From NCBI GenBank assembly GCA_902780135.1, contig CACZEK010000014.1, forward strand, positions 1-64,000: a stretch of 64,000 bases of DNA. Reading direction: 5' to 3'. This DNA comes from an uncultured bacterium (GTDB taxonomy: Bacteria; Verrucomicrobiota; Lentisphaeria; Victivallales; UBA1829). The notes beneath the pieces are model-generated. The model did no database searches. It was not told the DNA's origin and worked only from the letters and a program-made list of their open reading frames with translations. The position numbers and the translations under genes were made by a program. Below, in pieces: positions 25,815 to 35,900 of the stretch; the first letter of the stretch is position 1; each line of letters opens with the position of its first letter.

Positions 25815-26531
25815 TTATGCTTTTTTCCAGGAAAAACAAATGGTTTGCCGGAAGCTTTTCATGGCGGCCTTCAGCAGTTTCCATTTCTTGATGGAAACTT
25901 CGCCCGTTGTCCGGTCGTGCTGCGGGACGGGCATTTCAAAGAAACGCAGGTGTTTCTTTGCGACCATGCCGGAGAGAATGACGTTCGGGGCAAACGTGTC
26001 GCCGGGTATCGCACGATAGATTTCCGCGAAGGATGCGGCACGCATTAAGCGATAGGGAGTATTGACGTCCCAGATGGTTTTCCTGCCGTAAAAGAGCTTG
26101 ACCGTCATGCGCGATATGGCGGAGATTATTTTGCGCGGCAGCGCCTGCGCGCGTCCGTCCCGATAGCCTGCGAGGAAATCGTAGCCGGCGCGCCGGTCCC
26201 AGAGCTTCCCGAAATGCTCCGGTCCCATTTCATCATCGGAATCGATCTGGAATATCCAGTCATAGCCGTTGTCCGCCGCTTCACGGTATCCCTGCAGGAT
26301 CGTCGGCCCGTGTCCTCCGTTCGGCTTGTCGTGCGGCACGATATGCCCGGGATGCCGTTCCGCGGCCGCCTTCATCTGCCCCAGGCTGCCGTCCCTGCTG
26401 CCGTCGTTGTACGGATGCAGCTGATAATCAATCCCGAGCGAGTCCAGAGCGTTCGCCCATTTGTCCAGAACGGAGCCGATGACGGCTTCTTCATTGTAGA
26501 CGGGCATGACAATTGCCAGTTTATCGTTCAT
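25815..26531 (-). CDS. Family 2 glycosyltransferase
   Basis: 238 residues with the GT2 fold: LAIVMPVYNEEAVIGSVL, the nucleotide-binding NDGSRDGS, the DxD region QIDSDDEMGPEHF and WDVNTPYRLMRA. AAGGAGG lies 5 bases before the ATG. It has no membrane helices, although the C-terminus is basic and amphipathic. Its start overlaps the glf stop by 11 bp, so the two are translationally coupled, and it may use UDP-galactofuranose made by Glf or a polyprenyl-phosphate acceptor. It ends a minus-strand unit that includes glf and the large membrane protein. Confidence 0.88.
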   Translation of the reverse strand: MNDKLAIVMPVYNEEAVIGSVLDKWANALDSLGIDYQLHPYNDGSRDGSLGQMKAAAERHPGHIVPHDKPNGGHGPTILQGYREAADNGYDWIFQIDSDDEMGPEHFGKLWDRRAGYDFLAGYRDGRAQALPRKIISAISRMTVKLFYGRKTIWDVNTPYRLMRAASFAEIYRAIPGDTFAPNVILSGMVAKKHLRFFEMPVPQHDRTTGEVSIKKWKLLKAAMKSFRQTICFSWKKA

Positions 26532-27669
26532 AGCGCCTCCTTGCTAATGCATCGAATCCCTCCAGCGACATGGCGACCGCCTTGTCCATGTCCCAGTATT
26601 TGTATGCGCCCAGCCGTCCGCAGAACAGGATGCCGGGATGCCGGTTTGCGAGCTCCCGGTATTTCCGCAGGAGAGAATTGTTCCGTTCGTCGTTGACGGG
26701 ATAGAACGCCTCCAGTCCGGGCTTCCACGCCATTGGATATTCGCGGAAGATGATGGTCTTGCCGGCGTTGAATGGCTTTTCCCATTCCGGATGGTAATGC
26801 TTGAACTCGTGAATCCGCGTGTACGGGACCGTTTCATCGCCGTAATTCATTACGGTTGTCCCCTGATAATCCCGGACCGGCACCGTTTCCCTTTCAAACC
26901 GGAGGCTGCGCCATTCCAGCGCCCCGAAACAGTATCCGAAGAATTCGTCGATCATGCCCGTATAGATGATCGTGCAATCCCGGGACAGCTGCGCGGCGAT
27001 CTCCGAAAACGACGTCTTCAGGAGAAGCCTGATCCCCGGCGTGCCCGCCATCTTCCTGAACATGGCGTCGTACCCGTCGGCGGGGATCCCCTGATGCCGC
27101 GCGTTGAAATACTCCGTATCGTAGGTCATCCGGACGGGCAGACGGGTAATGATGTCCGCCGGAAGCTCCGAAGGCGGACGCCCCCATTGCTTTGCGGTAT
27201 ATCCTTTGATGAAAAGCCGGTACAGGTCGGGCCCGATGAGCGAGATCGCCTTTTCCTCCAGGTTGCGCGGCTCCCCGGAACCGTTTGTGCTCGATTCGAT
27301 CCATTCCCGGGCTTCATCCGGAGTAAACGCTTTGCCCGACACCTCCTGGATCGTCTTCAGGTTGATGGGCATGAAATAAACATGGCCGCAGGTGTGGATC
27401 AGCACGTGATGCCGGTACGAATTGAAGGCGGCGAACTGGCTGATGTAGTTCCAGACCGTTTCATTGGCGGTATGGAATATGTGCGAACCGTAGTCATGCA
27501 CTTCGATGCCGGTTTCTTCGTCGATGGTCGCGCTGGAATTGCCGCCGAGCTTTTCCCGTTTGTCAACAAGCAGCACGGGCTGGTTCAACTGCGAGGCGAT
27601 CCTCTCGGCATAGACAAGTCCTGTTATGCCGGCTCCGACGACACAGAAACGATAATCAGATAAAGCCAT
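26521..27669 (-). CDS. glf: UDP-galactopyranose mutase
   Basis: 382 residues. The N-terminal FAD-binding motif is VVGAGITGLVYAERIA. Family hallmarks include VHDYGSHIFHT, LFIKGYTAKQWGRPPSELP, YTGMIDEFFGY and a C-terminal FCGRLGAYKYWDMD. The enzyme converts UDP-galactopyranose to UDP-galactofuranose using reduced flavin. AGGA is 7 bases before the ATG. Galactofuranose is used in surface polysaccharide or O-antigen. Its gene is coupled to a GT2 gene and follows a membrane glycosyltransferase, which supports a small glycan-assembly cluster. Confidence 0.95.
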   Translation of the reverse strand: MALSDYRFCVVGAGITGLVYAERIASQLNQPVLLVDKREKLGGNSSATIDEETGIEVHDYGSHIFHTANETVWNYISQFAAFNSYRHHVLIHTCGHVYFMPINLKTIQEVSGKAFTPDEAREWIESSTNGSGEPRNLEEKAISLIGPDLYRLFIKGYTAKQWGRPPSELPADIITRLPVRMTYDTEYFNARHQGIPADGYDAMFRKMAGTPGIRLLLKTSFSEIAAQLSRDCTIIYTGMIDEFFGYCFGALEWRSLRFERETVPVRDYQGTTVMNYGDETVPYTRIHEFKHYHPEWEKPFNAGKTIIFREYPMAWKPGLEAFYPVNDERNNSLLRKYRELANRHPGILFCGRLGAYKYWDMDKAVAMSLEGFDALARRRYER

Positions 27670-27777
27670 TTTTATTCCTGAAGGGTTGTCAGGTGTTTTT
27701 TATGGTCGCAAGGACGCGAAACGGTTGTGGTTGTATGGATAAGGACATGGATCGCGATGAGAAAAAGCCGCCTGTTT

Positions 27778-29313
27778 CTATGTCCGTTTCCAGTATTTGT
27801 TTTTCATCCAGCATACGAAACAGCCGGAATACAACGGCAAAAACATGTTGGCGCATGCCGTATACCTGAAGTTCGCCTCCACGATGACCAGACATAAAAA
27901 CGTGCCGATCAGGTAAAGGACGGGCAGTATGCGGATGATGTCGACGGAATCGACCTTCGGATCAAGAAGCGCACGCCGGGAGAGCAGCAGGAGAGCCAAA
28001 CCTGCCGTAAAGCCGACAAGGACCTTCAGCGCCTGATGCATCGCCGGGACCAGCTTCGTGCGGTAAGCCGGATTGTAATACATTTGCCAGGAGGAGGATT
28101 CCTTTTCGTAAACCAGGCGGATCTTCTCCTTGAACGTCATGCTTGACCAGCGCCGGTTTATTTCAGCCTTGATGTACGGCACAAGAACGGGCGGGCAATG
28201 GTTGTGCCGGAAAACGAGAGTCTCTCCTGTTTCCTGCTGATACGCCTCGTATATCGCGAGCTTGTCCTCCATGATCGATCTGCCCTTCGTTGCATAATTC
28301 GCTCCGAAATACCGGGGCCAGTAGCCGTCGTCCGAACAAAGGCATGTGCGGGTCCCGTGATACTTCAGATTGACCGAATAGCTCCCGCACAATCCGATGA
28401 AGACCACAAGAGCCGCTGCGCAGAGACTTAAGATGACGTTTCTGACGGAAGTAATGCCGAGAAGGGTGTTCGCGACGAATACAAACAGCATGATGACGGC
28501 GATGAAAACCCCCGCATCGGTTTTTGTCCAGAGCGTTATGAGGATTATCGCCCCCATGGCCGCGGCATAAAACACGCTGCTGTTTTTTGCCCAATGATAT
28601 AAAAGCAGAAACTGCACAAGGATGAGCGGGTAGAAGAAGTGTTCGGCATACAGCTTGAACGTAAACGCGATAAAATGTGGCGACCAGAAAAAAGCCGCGA
28701 CGGCAAACAGCGCCGCCAACGGATGAAAGAGCCTGCTCCCCAGATAATAAAGCATTATGACGCACAGGATCTGCAAAAGCACGTGAAGCAGGCAGAGAAG
28801 AAGGATGGATTCTCCGAACAGTTTGATCGCAAGCGCATAGCAGCCTGTTGTGACCCAGCTTTTTATTTCGGGAAAGGACCCGGACGCCATTTCCCTGGCT
28901 TCGTTCAGGAAGATCAGGCTGTCATGCGTTTGATTCTCAAGCAGCATTGTCCCCAGATGGACATAGTAAAACAGCCCGCGCAGAATCAATCCGATGCCTG
29001 CGATGACGCATGCCGAAAGGACGGGATACCGCGCTATGGCGTCCAGCCATCCGTATAAAAACAACACTCTGTTCCGCAAACAATAAAAGCCGATGCCGAA
29101 AACGGCCGCAAGGATCAGCATCTTTGCCGTCGAGATGCTGAAAAATGCCAGCAGCGCGCCGGAAAAAAACAGCGCCGCAAGTCCGGCGCGGACGCAACCG
29201 GAAAAAAAGAATGCGCGGCTGTTATCCCCGTCCGGCCGGAAGGACTGAATCGCGGCGTGAACGAAACTCCGGGGGCCGCAGTTGGAAGGGGCGGATGTCG
29301 TGGAGGTTTTCAT
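27778..29313 (-). CDS. Polytopic membrane protein, GT39/ArnT-like
   Basis: 511 residues if the ATG at 29313 is used; an ATG at 29361 is also in frame but would lie almost at the predicted transcription start. It has about 10-12 membrane helices. A large loop after the first helices (GLFYYVHLGTMLLENQTHDS) has an acidic residue in the place of the GT-C catalytic site. A soluble segment of about 120 residues follows (HGTRTCLCSDDGYWPRYFG ...). This layout fits GT-C enzymes that use polyprenyl-phosphate sugars. I see no family-defining motif, so the exact class is uncertain. It is the first gene of the unit with glf and GT2. Confidence 0.65.
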   Translation of the reverse strand: MKTSTTSAPSNCGPRSFVHAAIQSFRPDGDNSRAFFFSGCVRAGLAALFFSGALLAFFSISTAKMLILAAVFGIGFYCLRNRVLFLYGWLDAIARYPVLSACVIAGIGLILRGLFYYVHLGTMLLENQTHDSLIFLNEAREMASGSFPEIKSWVTTGCYALAIKLFGESILLLCLLHVLLQILCVIMLYYLGSRLFHPLAALFAVAAFFWSPHFIAFTFKLYAEHFFYPLILVQFLLLYHWAKNSSVFYAAAMGAIILITLWTKTDAGVFIAVIMLFVFVANTLLGITSVRNVILSLCAAALVVFIGLCGSYSVNLKYHGTRTCLCSDDGYWPRYFGANYATKGRSIMEDKLAIYEAYQQETGETLVFRHNHCPPVLVPYIKAEINRRWSSMTFKEKIRLVYEKESSSWQMYYNPAYRTKLVPAMHQALKVLVGFTAGLALLLLSRRALLDPKVDSVDIIRILPVLYLIGTFLCLVIVEANFRYTACANMFLPLYSGCFVCWMKNKYWKRT

Positions 29314-29371
29314 GGAATCGTGTGATGCCGATGTGCTGTTCGTTTTCCCGAAGTGTAGCATATTCGTGAGT

Positions 29372-29399
29372 AATATAACAGCAATTCATGAAAAATCAA
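29372..29399 (-). promoter_or_regulatory. Promoter of the membrane GT-glf-GT2 unit
   Basis: Minus strand: TTGATT (29394-29399), 16 bp, TATATT (29372-29377). Confidence 0.7.
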
Positions 29400-29408
29400 G
29401 CAGAAAAG

Positions 29409-29441
29409 CAAAAAAGCGGTTGCCTTCCGCGCCGCGGAAGG
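29409..29441 (-). terminator. Terminator after lptF
   Basis: CCTTCCGC-GGC-GCGGAAGG on the minus strand (29423-29441), followed after CAACCGC by TTTTTT. Confidence 0.6.
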
Positions 29442-29549
29442 ATCGCCGGAAACATCCGCGGCCGTTGAATCGGGATGCCGCGGACGCGGACGGAAACGCC
29501 TCCGGACGGGAGCTTGGCGGATCCGGCGGCGACAAAGAAAAGCCGCCGC

Positions 29550-30719
29550 TTATCCTGCTTTCTTCAGCAGATAGATGCCGTACGCGCCGAAGACGACGGT
29601 CGGGGTCAGGCCGGCAAGGAACGGCGGAAGATAGCCGTTTTTGCCCGCGACCATGAAGACCTCGTTGAGCACCTGGTAAAGCACGGCGATGCCGACTGCG
29701 GTCGCGATGGCGGTGAAGATGCCGGACCGCTCGTTCTTCGTGGCGAGCGGGAATGCGAAGAAGGCGCAGAGGAAGCACGCCCACGGGAACGCCAGCCGGT
29801 TGAAGAGCAGCGTGGCGTAGATGCGGCGGAGGTTGGCCGCCATGTTCGGGTTCTCCCGCAGGATCGAAACGATCTCGAGGGAGGAAAGCGCGTCCGGCTC
29901 GATGACGGACTTGACGATGACGGACGGCTTGTCCGGGATCTGTTCCTCGGTGAAGACCAGCGGATCGGAGTCCGGCGTGATGGCGTCGCCGGGAAGCCCG
30001 TCCTCGGAATACTCGTGGATCTCCGGCTTGTAGAATTCCCAGCCGACGCCGGGGACGAAGCGCGTTTTTTCCGCCTCGATCGTGCGGAGCAGCGTGCGGC
30101 GTCTGGGGTTGTCCGGGTTTTTCTCGAAGATCTTGAGCTTGACTTTTTCCTGGTAGCCGTCGTCGTCGAACTGCCCGAAGTACCAGCTGCGGAGTCGGTC
30201 GCCGCTGTGGAACTGGAGCTGGGCGTTGCTCTGCTCCACGTATTTTTCGTTGTCGACCGTTTTCTTGACGATCTCCGCCTGGCGCGTGGTCTCCGGGACG
30301 AGCTGTTCGTTGAAATAGAAATTGACCAGCATCACGCAGAAGCCGACCGCGAAGATCGGCATGCCGCACCGGGCGAGCGAAACGCCCGACGCGCGGATGG
30401 CGGTCAGTTCGCGGCTGCGTCCGAGATTGGCGAGCGCGTACATGCACGCCAGCAGGACCGTGATGGGCAGGATGAACCGGATGTTGCCGGGGATCTTCAG
30501 GAGGAAGTATTCGACGGAGACGGAGACGGACGCCTTCTTGTCGAGGAAATCGCCGACGTCGTTGTACATGTCCATGATGATGAACAGGAGCGTGAAGGCG
30601 AAGAGCAGGATGAAGAACGGCACCAGAAACGCGCGCATGATATACCCGTCGAGCGTGGGCATCCAGTAGAACTTGCGGGCGACGCCGGAAGGAGGAATCT
30701 TTGAGGTGGGTTCGGACAT
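29550..30719 (-). CDS. LptF/LptG-family lipopolysaccharide export permease
   Basis: 389 residues from the ATG at 30719 (MSEPTSKIPP...); an ATG at 30758 is possible. YjgP/YjgQ layout: two N-terminal TM helices, IPGNIRFILPITVLLACMYALANLGRSRELTAIRASGVS, a TM helix, a large periplasmic beta-jellyroll (about 130-290), and three C-terminal TM helices. The protein is half of the LptB2FG transporter that extracts LPS from the inner membrane, which supports a Gram-negative envelope. Only one such gene is here, so I do not assign F or G. It follows rpsU on the same strand, 93 bp downstream. Confidence 0.88.
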   Translation of the reverse strand: MSEPTSKIPPSGVARKFYWMPTLDGYIMRAFLVPFFILLFAFTLLFIIMDMYNDVGDFLDKKASVSVSVEYFLLKIPGNIRFILPITVLLACMYALANLGRSRELTAIRASGVSLARCGMPIFAVGFCVMLVNFYFNEQLVPETTRQAEIVKKTVDNEKYVEQSNAQLQFHSGDRLRSWYFGQFDDDGYQEKVKLKIFEKNPDNPRRRTLLRTIEAEKTRFVPGVGWEFYKPEIHEYSEDGLPGDAITPDSDPLVFTEEQIPDKPSVIVKSVIEPDALSSLEIVSILRENPNMAANLRRIYATLLFNRLAFPWACFLCAFFAFPLATKNERSGIFTAIATAVGIAVLYQVLNEVFMVAGKNGYLPPFLAGLTPTVVFGAYGIYLLKKAG

Positions 30720-30812
30720 GAAAAAACGATGAGGATTGAAGGTGCTCCGCTCCGGCATCGTCCGGGCGGGAGGATCCCGGAGCGGGGGTTATGGTCGGAA
30801 AAGATCCGCCGG

Positions 30813-30980
30813 TCAGCCTCTGCGGCGCTGCGTGCGGCGTTTCTTCTCGCTCGGCTTTTCGTAGTGTCTCCGGTTGCGGAGTTCCTTGAGCGTGCCTTCC
30901 TTGTCGAGTTTCTTTTTCAGACGGCGGAGTGCGCGTTCGATCGAGTCGCCTTTCTTGAGCTTGACTTCCGTTGCTTCCAT
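30813..30980 (-). CDS. rpsU: 30S ribosomal protein S21
   Basis: A 55-residue gene beginning [20 protein letters not shown]. The S21 pattern continues with [14 protein letters not shown] and [13 protein letters not shown], and a very basic tail ends in RRRG. S21 binds near the anti-Shine-Dalgarno end of 16S rRNA and helps initiation. AGGGGGTG lies 7 bases before the ATG. It is placed directly after rpoD, recalling the rpsU-dnaG-rpoD neighbourhood of proteobacteria but in a different order and without dnaG. Confidence 0.93.
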   Translation of the reverse strand: MEATEVKLKKGDSIERALRRLKKKLDKEGTLKELRNRRHYEKPSEKKRRTQRRRG

Positions 30981-31065
30981 ATTAGTTCACCCCCTTTCCT
31001 GAACAATTTGTCACATCGTATTTCATCGGTAAAGACCTCATGAATGAATTCGGGTTGACGGTTGG

Positions 31066-32784
31066 TTATTCTTCGGAGAACCCGGCCTCGTCGGCGAGCA
31101 TGGCGCGGAGTTTGGCGAGCGCCTGGTTCTGGATCTGGCGGACGCGTTCGCGGGTGCGGCGGATCTCCTGGCTGACTTCCTCCAGCGTTTTCGGACGCTT
31201 GCCGTCCAGGCCGAAACGCAGCTGCAGGATCAGGCGTTCGCGGTCGTCGAGCTCGGAGAGCAGGGAGAGGAGACGGTGGACGGATTCCTCGTCGCCGAGG
31301 ATGCGGTCGGGCGTCATGGCACCGCGGTCGGGGATGATGTCCTGGAATTCGCCTTCCTCGCCCTGCTGGATGGGGTCGTGCAGGGAGAACGTGCGGAGGT
31401 CGGCGAGGCGGAGCCCGGTCACGGTGCGCTCGCTGAACCCGAGGTGCTCGGCGATCTCGTCGTCGGTCGGCTCGCGTCCGAGCTGCTCCGCGAGTTTCAT
31501 CTTGACGGATTTGATCTTGTTGATCTTGCCCGCGGACTGCACGGGGATGCGGATCACGCGCGCCTGGTTGGCGAGGGCGCGCCGCATGGACTGCTTGATC
31601 CACCAGGCGGCGTAGGAACTGAATTTCGCGCCCTTCGACGGGTCGAACTTCTCCACCGCGCGCATAAGCCCGATGTTGCCCTCGGAAATGAGGTCGAGCA
31701 ACGGCAGCCCCAGCCCCTTGAAATCGTGGGCGATCTTCACGACCAGGCGCAGGTTCGCTTCAATGAGCGTGGCGCGCGCTTCGTCGTGGGAATCGTTGTC
31801 CCGGCCGTGAATCCGCGCCGCCAGAGAGACTTCCTGATCCTTGGAGACCAGCGAAATCTGACCGATGTCGTGCATGTACACCTTCATCGTGTCGTTCTTC
31901 GTGACGGGGCCGTGCTTCGCCGCGACCTTCGAATTCTTCTTGTCCATCCCGGGATCTTTCGATCCCTCGTTCATGAACTTGGAAAGATCGATCTCGGAGG
32001 CATCTTCGACGTCCTCCAGCGTGGCGGGCATGACGTCTTCGGGCGCGACGGGCGTTTCGGCAGGCTTCCTCGCGGTTTTTTTCGCCGGTGCGGCGGGCGC
32101 GGCCTGGACTTTGACCTTGAGCGGAGTCTTTTTCGTCTTCGAAGCGAATACGGATTTCTTCGCGGCGGCTTTTTTCGCCGGTGCGGCGGGCTTGGCCGCG
32201 GATTTCGCCTGAGGCTTGGCTTCCGCCTTTGCCGGAGCCGCTTTCACCGTTCCGGTCCGGGAGACGGACGTTTTGGACGGTGCGGTCTTGATCTCGACCT
32301 TGACGGCGGGAGCTTTGACCGCGGCTTTGACGGCGTTCTTCTTCGCCGGCGCTTTTTTCGCCTCGGCTTTGACCTCGGCTTTCGCCGGAGCGGACTTTTT
32401 CGCCGGTTCGAGCTTGACTGCGGGCTTGAACTCGGCTTTGGATGCGGATTTCTTCGTCCGCGGCTCCTCGTCGAAGAGGACTTCCGGCTTAAACGCTTTT
32501 TTCTTCGGTGCGGCGGCCTTGGCGGGCGCAACCGCCTTTTTCACAGGAACGGCTTTGACCGCGGTTTTCGCCGGGGCCTTCTTCGCCGGAGCTTTCTTTG
32601 CTGTCGTGGCGGGAGCCTGTTCCTTCGATGCGGACGCCGCGCGGACCGGAGCGTCTTTCCCTGCGGACTGCGCGGGCTTCACCTTGCCGGACGCGCCTTT
32701 CCCCTGTTTGGAGGAAACGGCGGCTTTCGCATTCTTTCCGGCGGAGGGAACCGCGATCCGTTTTGTTTTCGCATCATTTTTCAT
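31066..32784 (-). CDS. rpoD: Primary-type sigma-70 factor with a histone-H1-like N-terminal tail
   Basis: 572 residues. The C-terminal 270 form a complete sigma core: region 1.2 ([18 protein letters not shown]), region 2 with [20 protein letters not shown] and [16 protein letters not shown], region 3, and region 4 ending in the -35 reader [18 protein letters not shown]. Region 1.1 is missing. In its place are about 250 residues almost only of Lys, Ala and Pro in KKAPAK-like repeats, ended by a short acidic linker ([18 protein letters not shown]). Such tails are typical of histone-H1-like DNA-binding proteins and would be disordered and polycationic. The core suggests the housekeeping factor. 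It is divergent from mfd. Confidence 0.9.
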   Translation of the reverse strand: MKNDAKTKRIAVPSAGKNAKAAVSSKQGKGASGKVKPAQSAGKDAPVRAASASKEQAPATTAKKAPAKKAPAKTAVKAVPVKKAVAPAKAAAPKKKAFKPEVLFDEEPRTKKSASKAEFKPAVKLEPAKKSAPAKAEVKAEAKKAPAKKNAVKAAVKAPAVKVEIKTAPSKTSVSRTGTVKAAPAKAEAKPQAKSAAKPAAPAKKAAAKKSVFASKTKKTPLKVKVQAAPAAPAKKTARKPAETPVAPEDVMPATLEDVEDASEIDLSKFMNEGSKDPGMDKKNSKVAAKHGPVTKNDTMKVYMHDIGQISLVSKDQEVSLAARIHGRDNDSHDEARATLIEANLRLVVKIAHDFKGLGLPLLDLISEGNIGLMRAVEKFDPSKGAKFSSYAAWWIKQSMRRALANQARVIRIPVQSAGKINKIKSVKMKLAEQLGREPTDDEIAEHLGFSERTVTGLRLADLRTFSLHDPIQQGEEGEFQDIIPDRGAMTPDRILGDEESVHRLLSLLSELDDRERLILQLRFGLDGKRPKTLEEVSQEIRRTRERVRQIQNQALAKLRAMLADEAGFSEE

Positions 32785-32963
32785 CGAAAAAAGGTCCCGA
32801 AGATTTGTTTTCCTGCGTTAAGCTGTTATATTGATAGACGGAAAGGTTTTGCCGTGCCCGTCTCCATAACCGCCGTGAGAGCTCAGATCGTCAGAAGTGA
32901 ACCCGGGTTAAAAAAACAATTGCGTATAAGATACTCCATAAATAGAAAAAAGGCAAGAGCGGA

Positions 32964-35900
32964 ATGAAAAAAAGAGCATGGAAAAGCACGTTTTTTAAAT
33001 TAATCTCTAAAACGAATAAGATGCCGGGACGCATCGGCCCCCTCGAACCGGACATGATGCCGGTCGCCCTGCTTTGCCTTGCCGGAGCGAAATCCGGGAA
33101 ACGCCCTTTGTTCTACGTCACGGCGTCGCAGTCCCGCGCGGAACAGTGCCGCGACGACCTGTCCGCATGGTCGGAAGTCGCCGGAAAGATGTTCTCAGTC
33201 CACGCGCTGCCGGACGGTTCCACGCGGCGGCAGAGTCTGCTTCAGGCGGATTCGCCGCGCGCCGAGGCGCTGCACCGCCTTCTGCTTGAGCCGCCGGACA
33301 TCTTCTTCGGGTCGGTCACGAGCCTGACCTCGCCCGCGCCCGTGCCGCGCCTGATGCGCGAGAGCGAACTGGAGCTGAAGGTCGGCGATGAAATGGACCT
33401 GGCGGCGCTCGCGGAACGTCTGGTGGAGATGGGCTACGACGACGAAGTCGAGGTCGGCATCCCCGGCGAATTCGCGCGGCGCGGCGGCCTGATCGACATC
33501 TTCTCCTCCTCGGAGACCGCGCCCGCCCGCGTGGAGTTCTTCGGCGACACCATCGACAGCATCCGGCTGTTCCGCCCGGACACGCAGATGTCGACCGGCA
33601 AAGTGGATTCCTACCGCGTGATCCTGCGGTCGGGATCGGGCGGCGACGGGACGGTGGTGAACGGGACGCAGTACGCCTCCGCTCCGGCGTTCGAATATCT
33701 CCTGGAAAATGATTCCGTTCTGGTCGAGGAGGCCCCGGGCGAGATACGCACGCATCTGTCGCGCTACGGCACGCCGGAGGAGGCGGCGCAATGGGCGGCG
33801 TTCGAGGAGAAAATGAAGACGGAAGGCCGTCTGGTCGCGTTCGAGGACGCGGCGGGCGCGGCCGTGCCGGACGGCGGTCCGTGCGAGGCGTTCCCGTGCT
33901 ATTCCACCGGACGCGACGCGATGGCGGCTGCCGCCGGGCATGAATTCGCCTCGGGCGCCGATGCGGACGGCAGGGCGCTGGACCAGGCATTTTCCGTGCT
34001 GGCGCAGCAGCTGACCGCGACCCGGATCCGCCAGTGGCTTGAGGAGAAAACGCACGTGACGCTGCTCGTCGGGCCGGATTCCGACCCGCATCAGGTGCGG
34101 CGCTGGATCCTCGACCACGGCCTGTGCGAAAACGAGCTGCTGACCGTGGAGGAGGGGGCCGTCCCGTGCGGTTTCTTCCTGCCGAAGGAGAAGCTGGCGG
34201 TCCTGACGATCCGGGAGCTTTTCGCGCTGCCGTACCGCCGCCGGAGCATGACGCGCGAGCTTCAGATCGAGGACGACACGCCCCGGACCGAACCCGTTTC
34301 CCGCGAGGACGAGGCGGGCGTGATCTCCGCCGGGGACCTGGAGGAAGGCGACTACGCCGTGCATCTGAACTACGGCATCTGCCGTTACCGCGGGCTGGAC
34401 GTGATCGAGGCCGCCGGGGCGCGCGCGGAGATGATCCTGCTGGAATTCGGCGACGACCAGCTCCTGCGGATCCCGGTCCGGCAGGCGCATCTGGTCACGC
34501 GATACGTCGGGTCGAAAAACACCCGCATCACGCTCAGCCGCATCAATTCGAGCCGCTGGAGCAAGGCGTGCGACGAGGCGCGCCACTCCGTGCGGAACCT
34601 GGCGTTCGAGATGCTCAAGATCCAGGCGATGCGCATGAAGCAGTCCGGCACGGCGTTCCCGGAGGACGACCCGGAGCAGCTGCTTTTCGAACAGGCGTTC
34701 CCGTTCAAGGAGACCCCGGACCAGCTGCGCGCCGCCGCCGAGATCAAGGCGGACATGGAGTCGCCGCGCCCGATGGACCGCCTGCTGTGCGGCGACGTGG
34801 GCTACGGCAAGACCGAGCTTGCGATGCGGGCGGCGTGCAAATGCGCGCTCGCGGGACGCCAGACCGCCATGCTGGTGCCGACGACCGTGCTCGCCCAGCA
34901 GCATTATTTCACGTTCCGGGAGCGGTTCGCCGGGACGGGCATCGTGATCGAACAGCTGTCCCGCTTCAAGACGAAGCCGGAGCAGCAGAAGATCCTGGAA
35001 CGCCTCGGCCGCGGCCAGATCGACATCGTGATCGGCACGCACCGGCTGGTCCAGAACGACGTCGAGTTCAAGGACCTCGGCCTCGTTATCATCGACGAGG
35101 AACAGCGGTTCGGCGTGCTCCACAAGGACCGCCTGAAGCACCTCCGCGCGACCGTGGACGTGCTGACCATGACCGCCACCCCCATCCCGCGCACGCTCCA
35201 CATGTCGCTCTCCGGCATCCGCGACCTCAGCACGCTGATGAACGCCCCCGTGAACCGCCTGCCGATCCGGACCGTCTTCGCGCAGTACGAGCCGAACCTG
35301 GTGCGCGTGGCGATCGAACGCGAACTGAACCGCGGCGGACAGGTGTACTATCTGCACAACCGCGTGAAGAGCATCGAAAAGGCCGCGCTCGAGATCGGCG
35401 CGATGTTCCCCGACGTCCCGCTCGGCGTCGCCCACGGGCAGATGGACAAGAGCGAGCTCGAGGACGTGATGTCCTCGTTCATCGAGGGGAAGACGAAGAT
35501 CCTGGTCTGCACCTCGATCATCGAGTCCGGCATCGACATCCCGAACGCGAACACCATCATCATCGAACGCGCCGACCGGTTCGGGCTCGCCGAACTCTAC
35601 CAGCTCCGCGGCCGCGTGGGACGCTGGGTGCGGCAGGCGTACGCGTACCTTTTCCTGCCGAAGGACGGCATCCTGACCGGGGACGCCCGCAAGCGCATCG
35701 CCGCGATCCGCCGCTACACGCACCTCGGCGCGGGATTCCAGCTCGCCATGAGCGACCTGGAGATACGCGGCGCGGGCAACATCCTGGGCGAGGAGCAGAG
35801 CGGGCAGATCAACGCCGTCGGTTTCCACCTGTACTGCACGCTCCTGCGCGACTGCGTGGCGTTGTTCAAGGGCGAAAAGCTCCCGACCGCGCCGGACTGC

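Noticed and set aside
27670..27777. Small gene between glf and the membrane glycosyltransferase
   Set aside because: Only a short frame without ribosome site; the gap looks like plain spacer.
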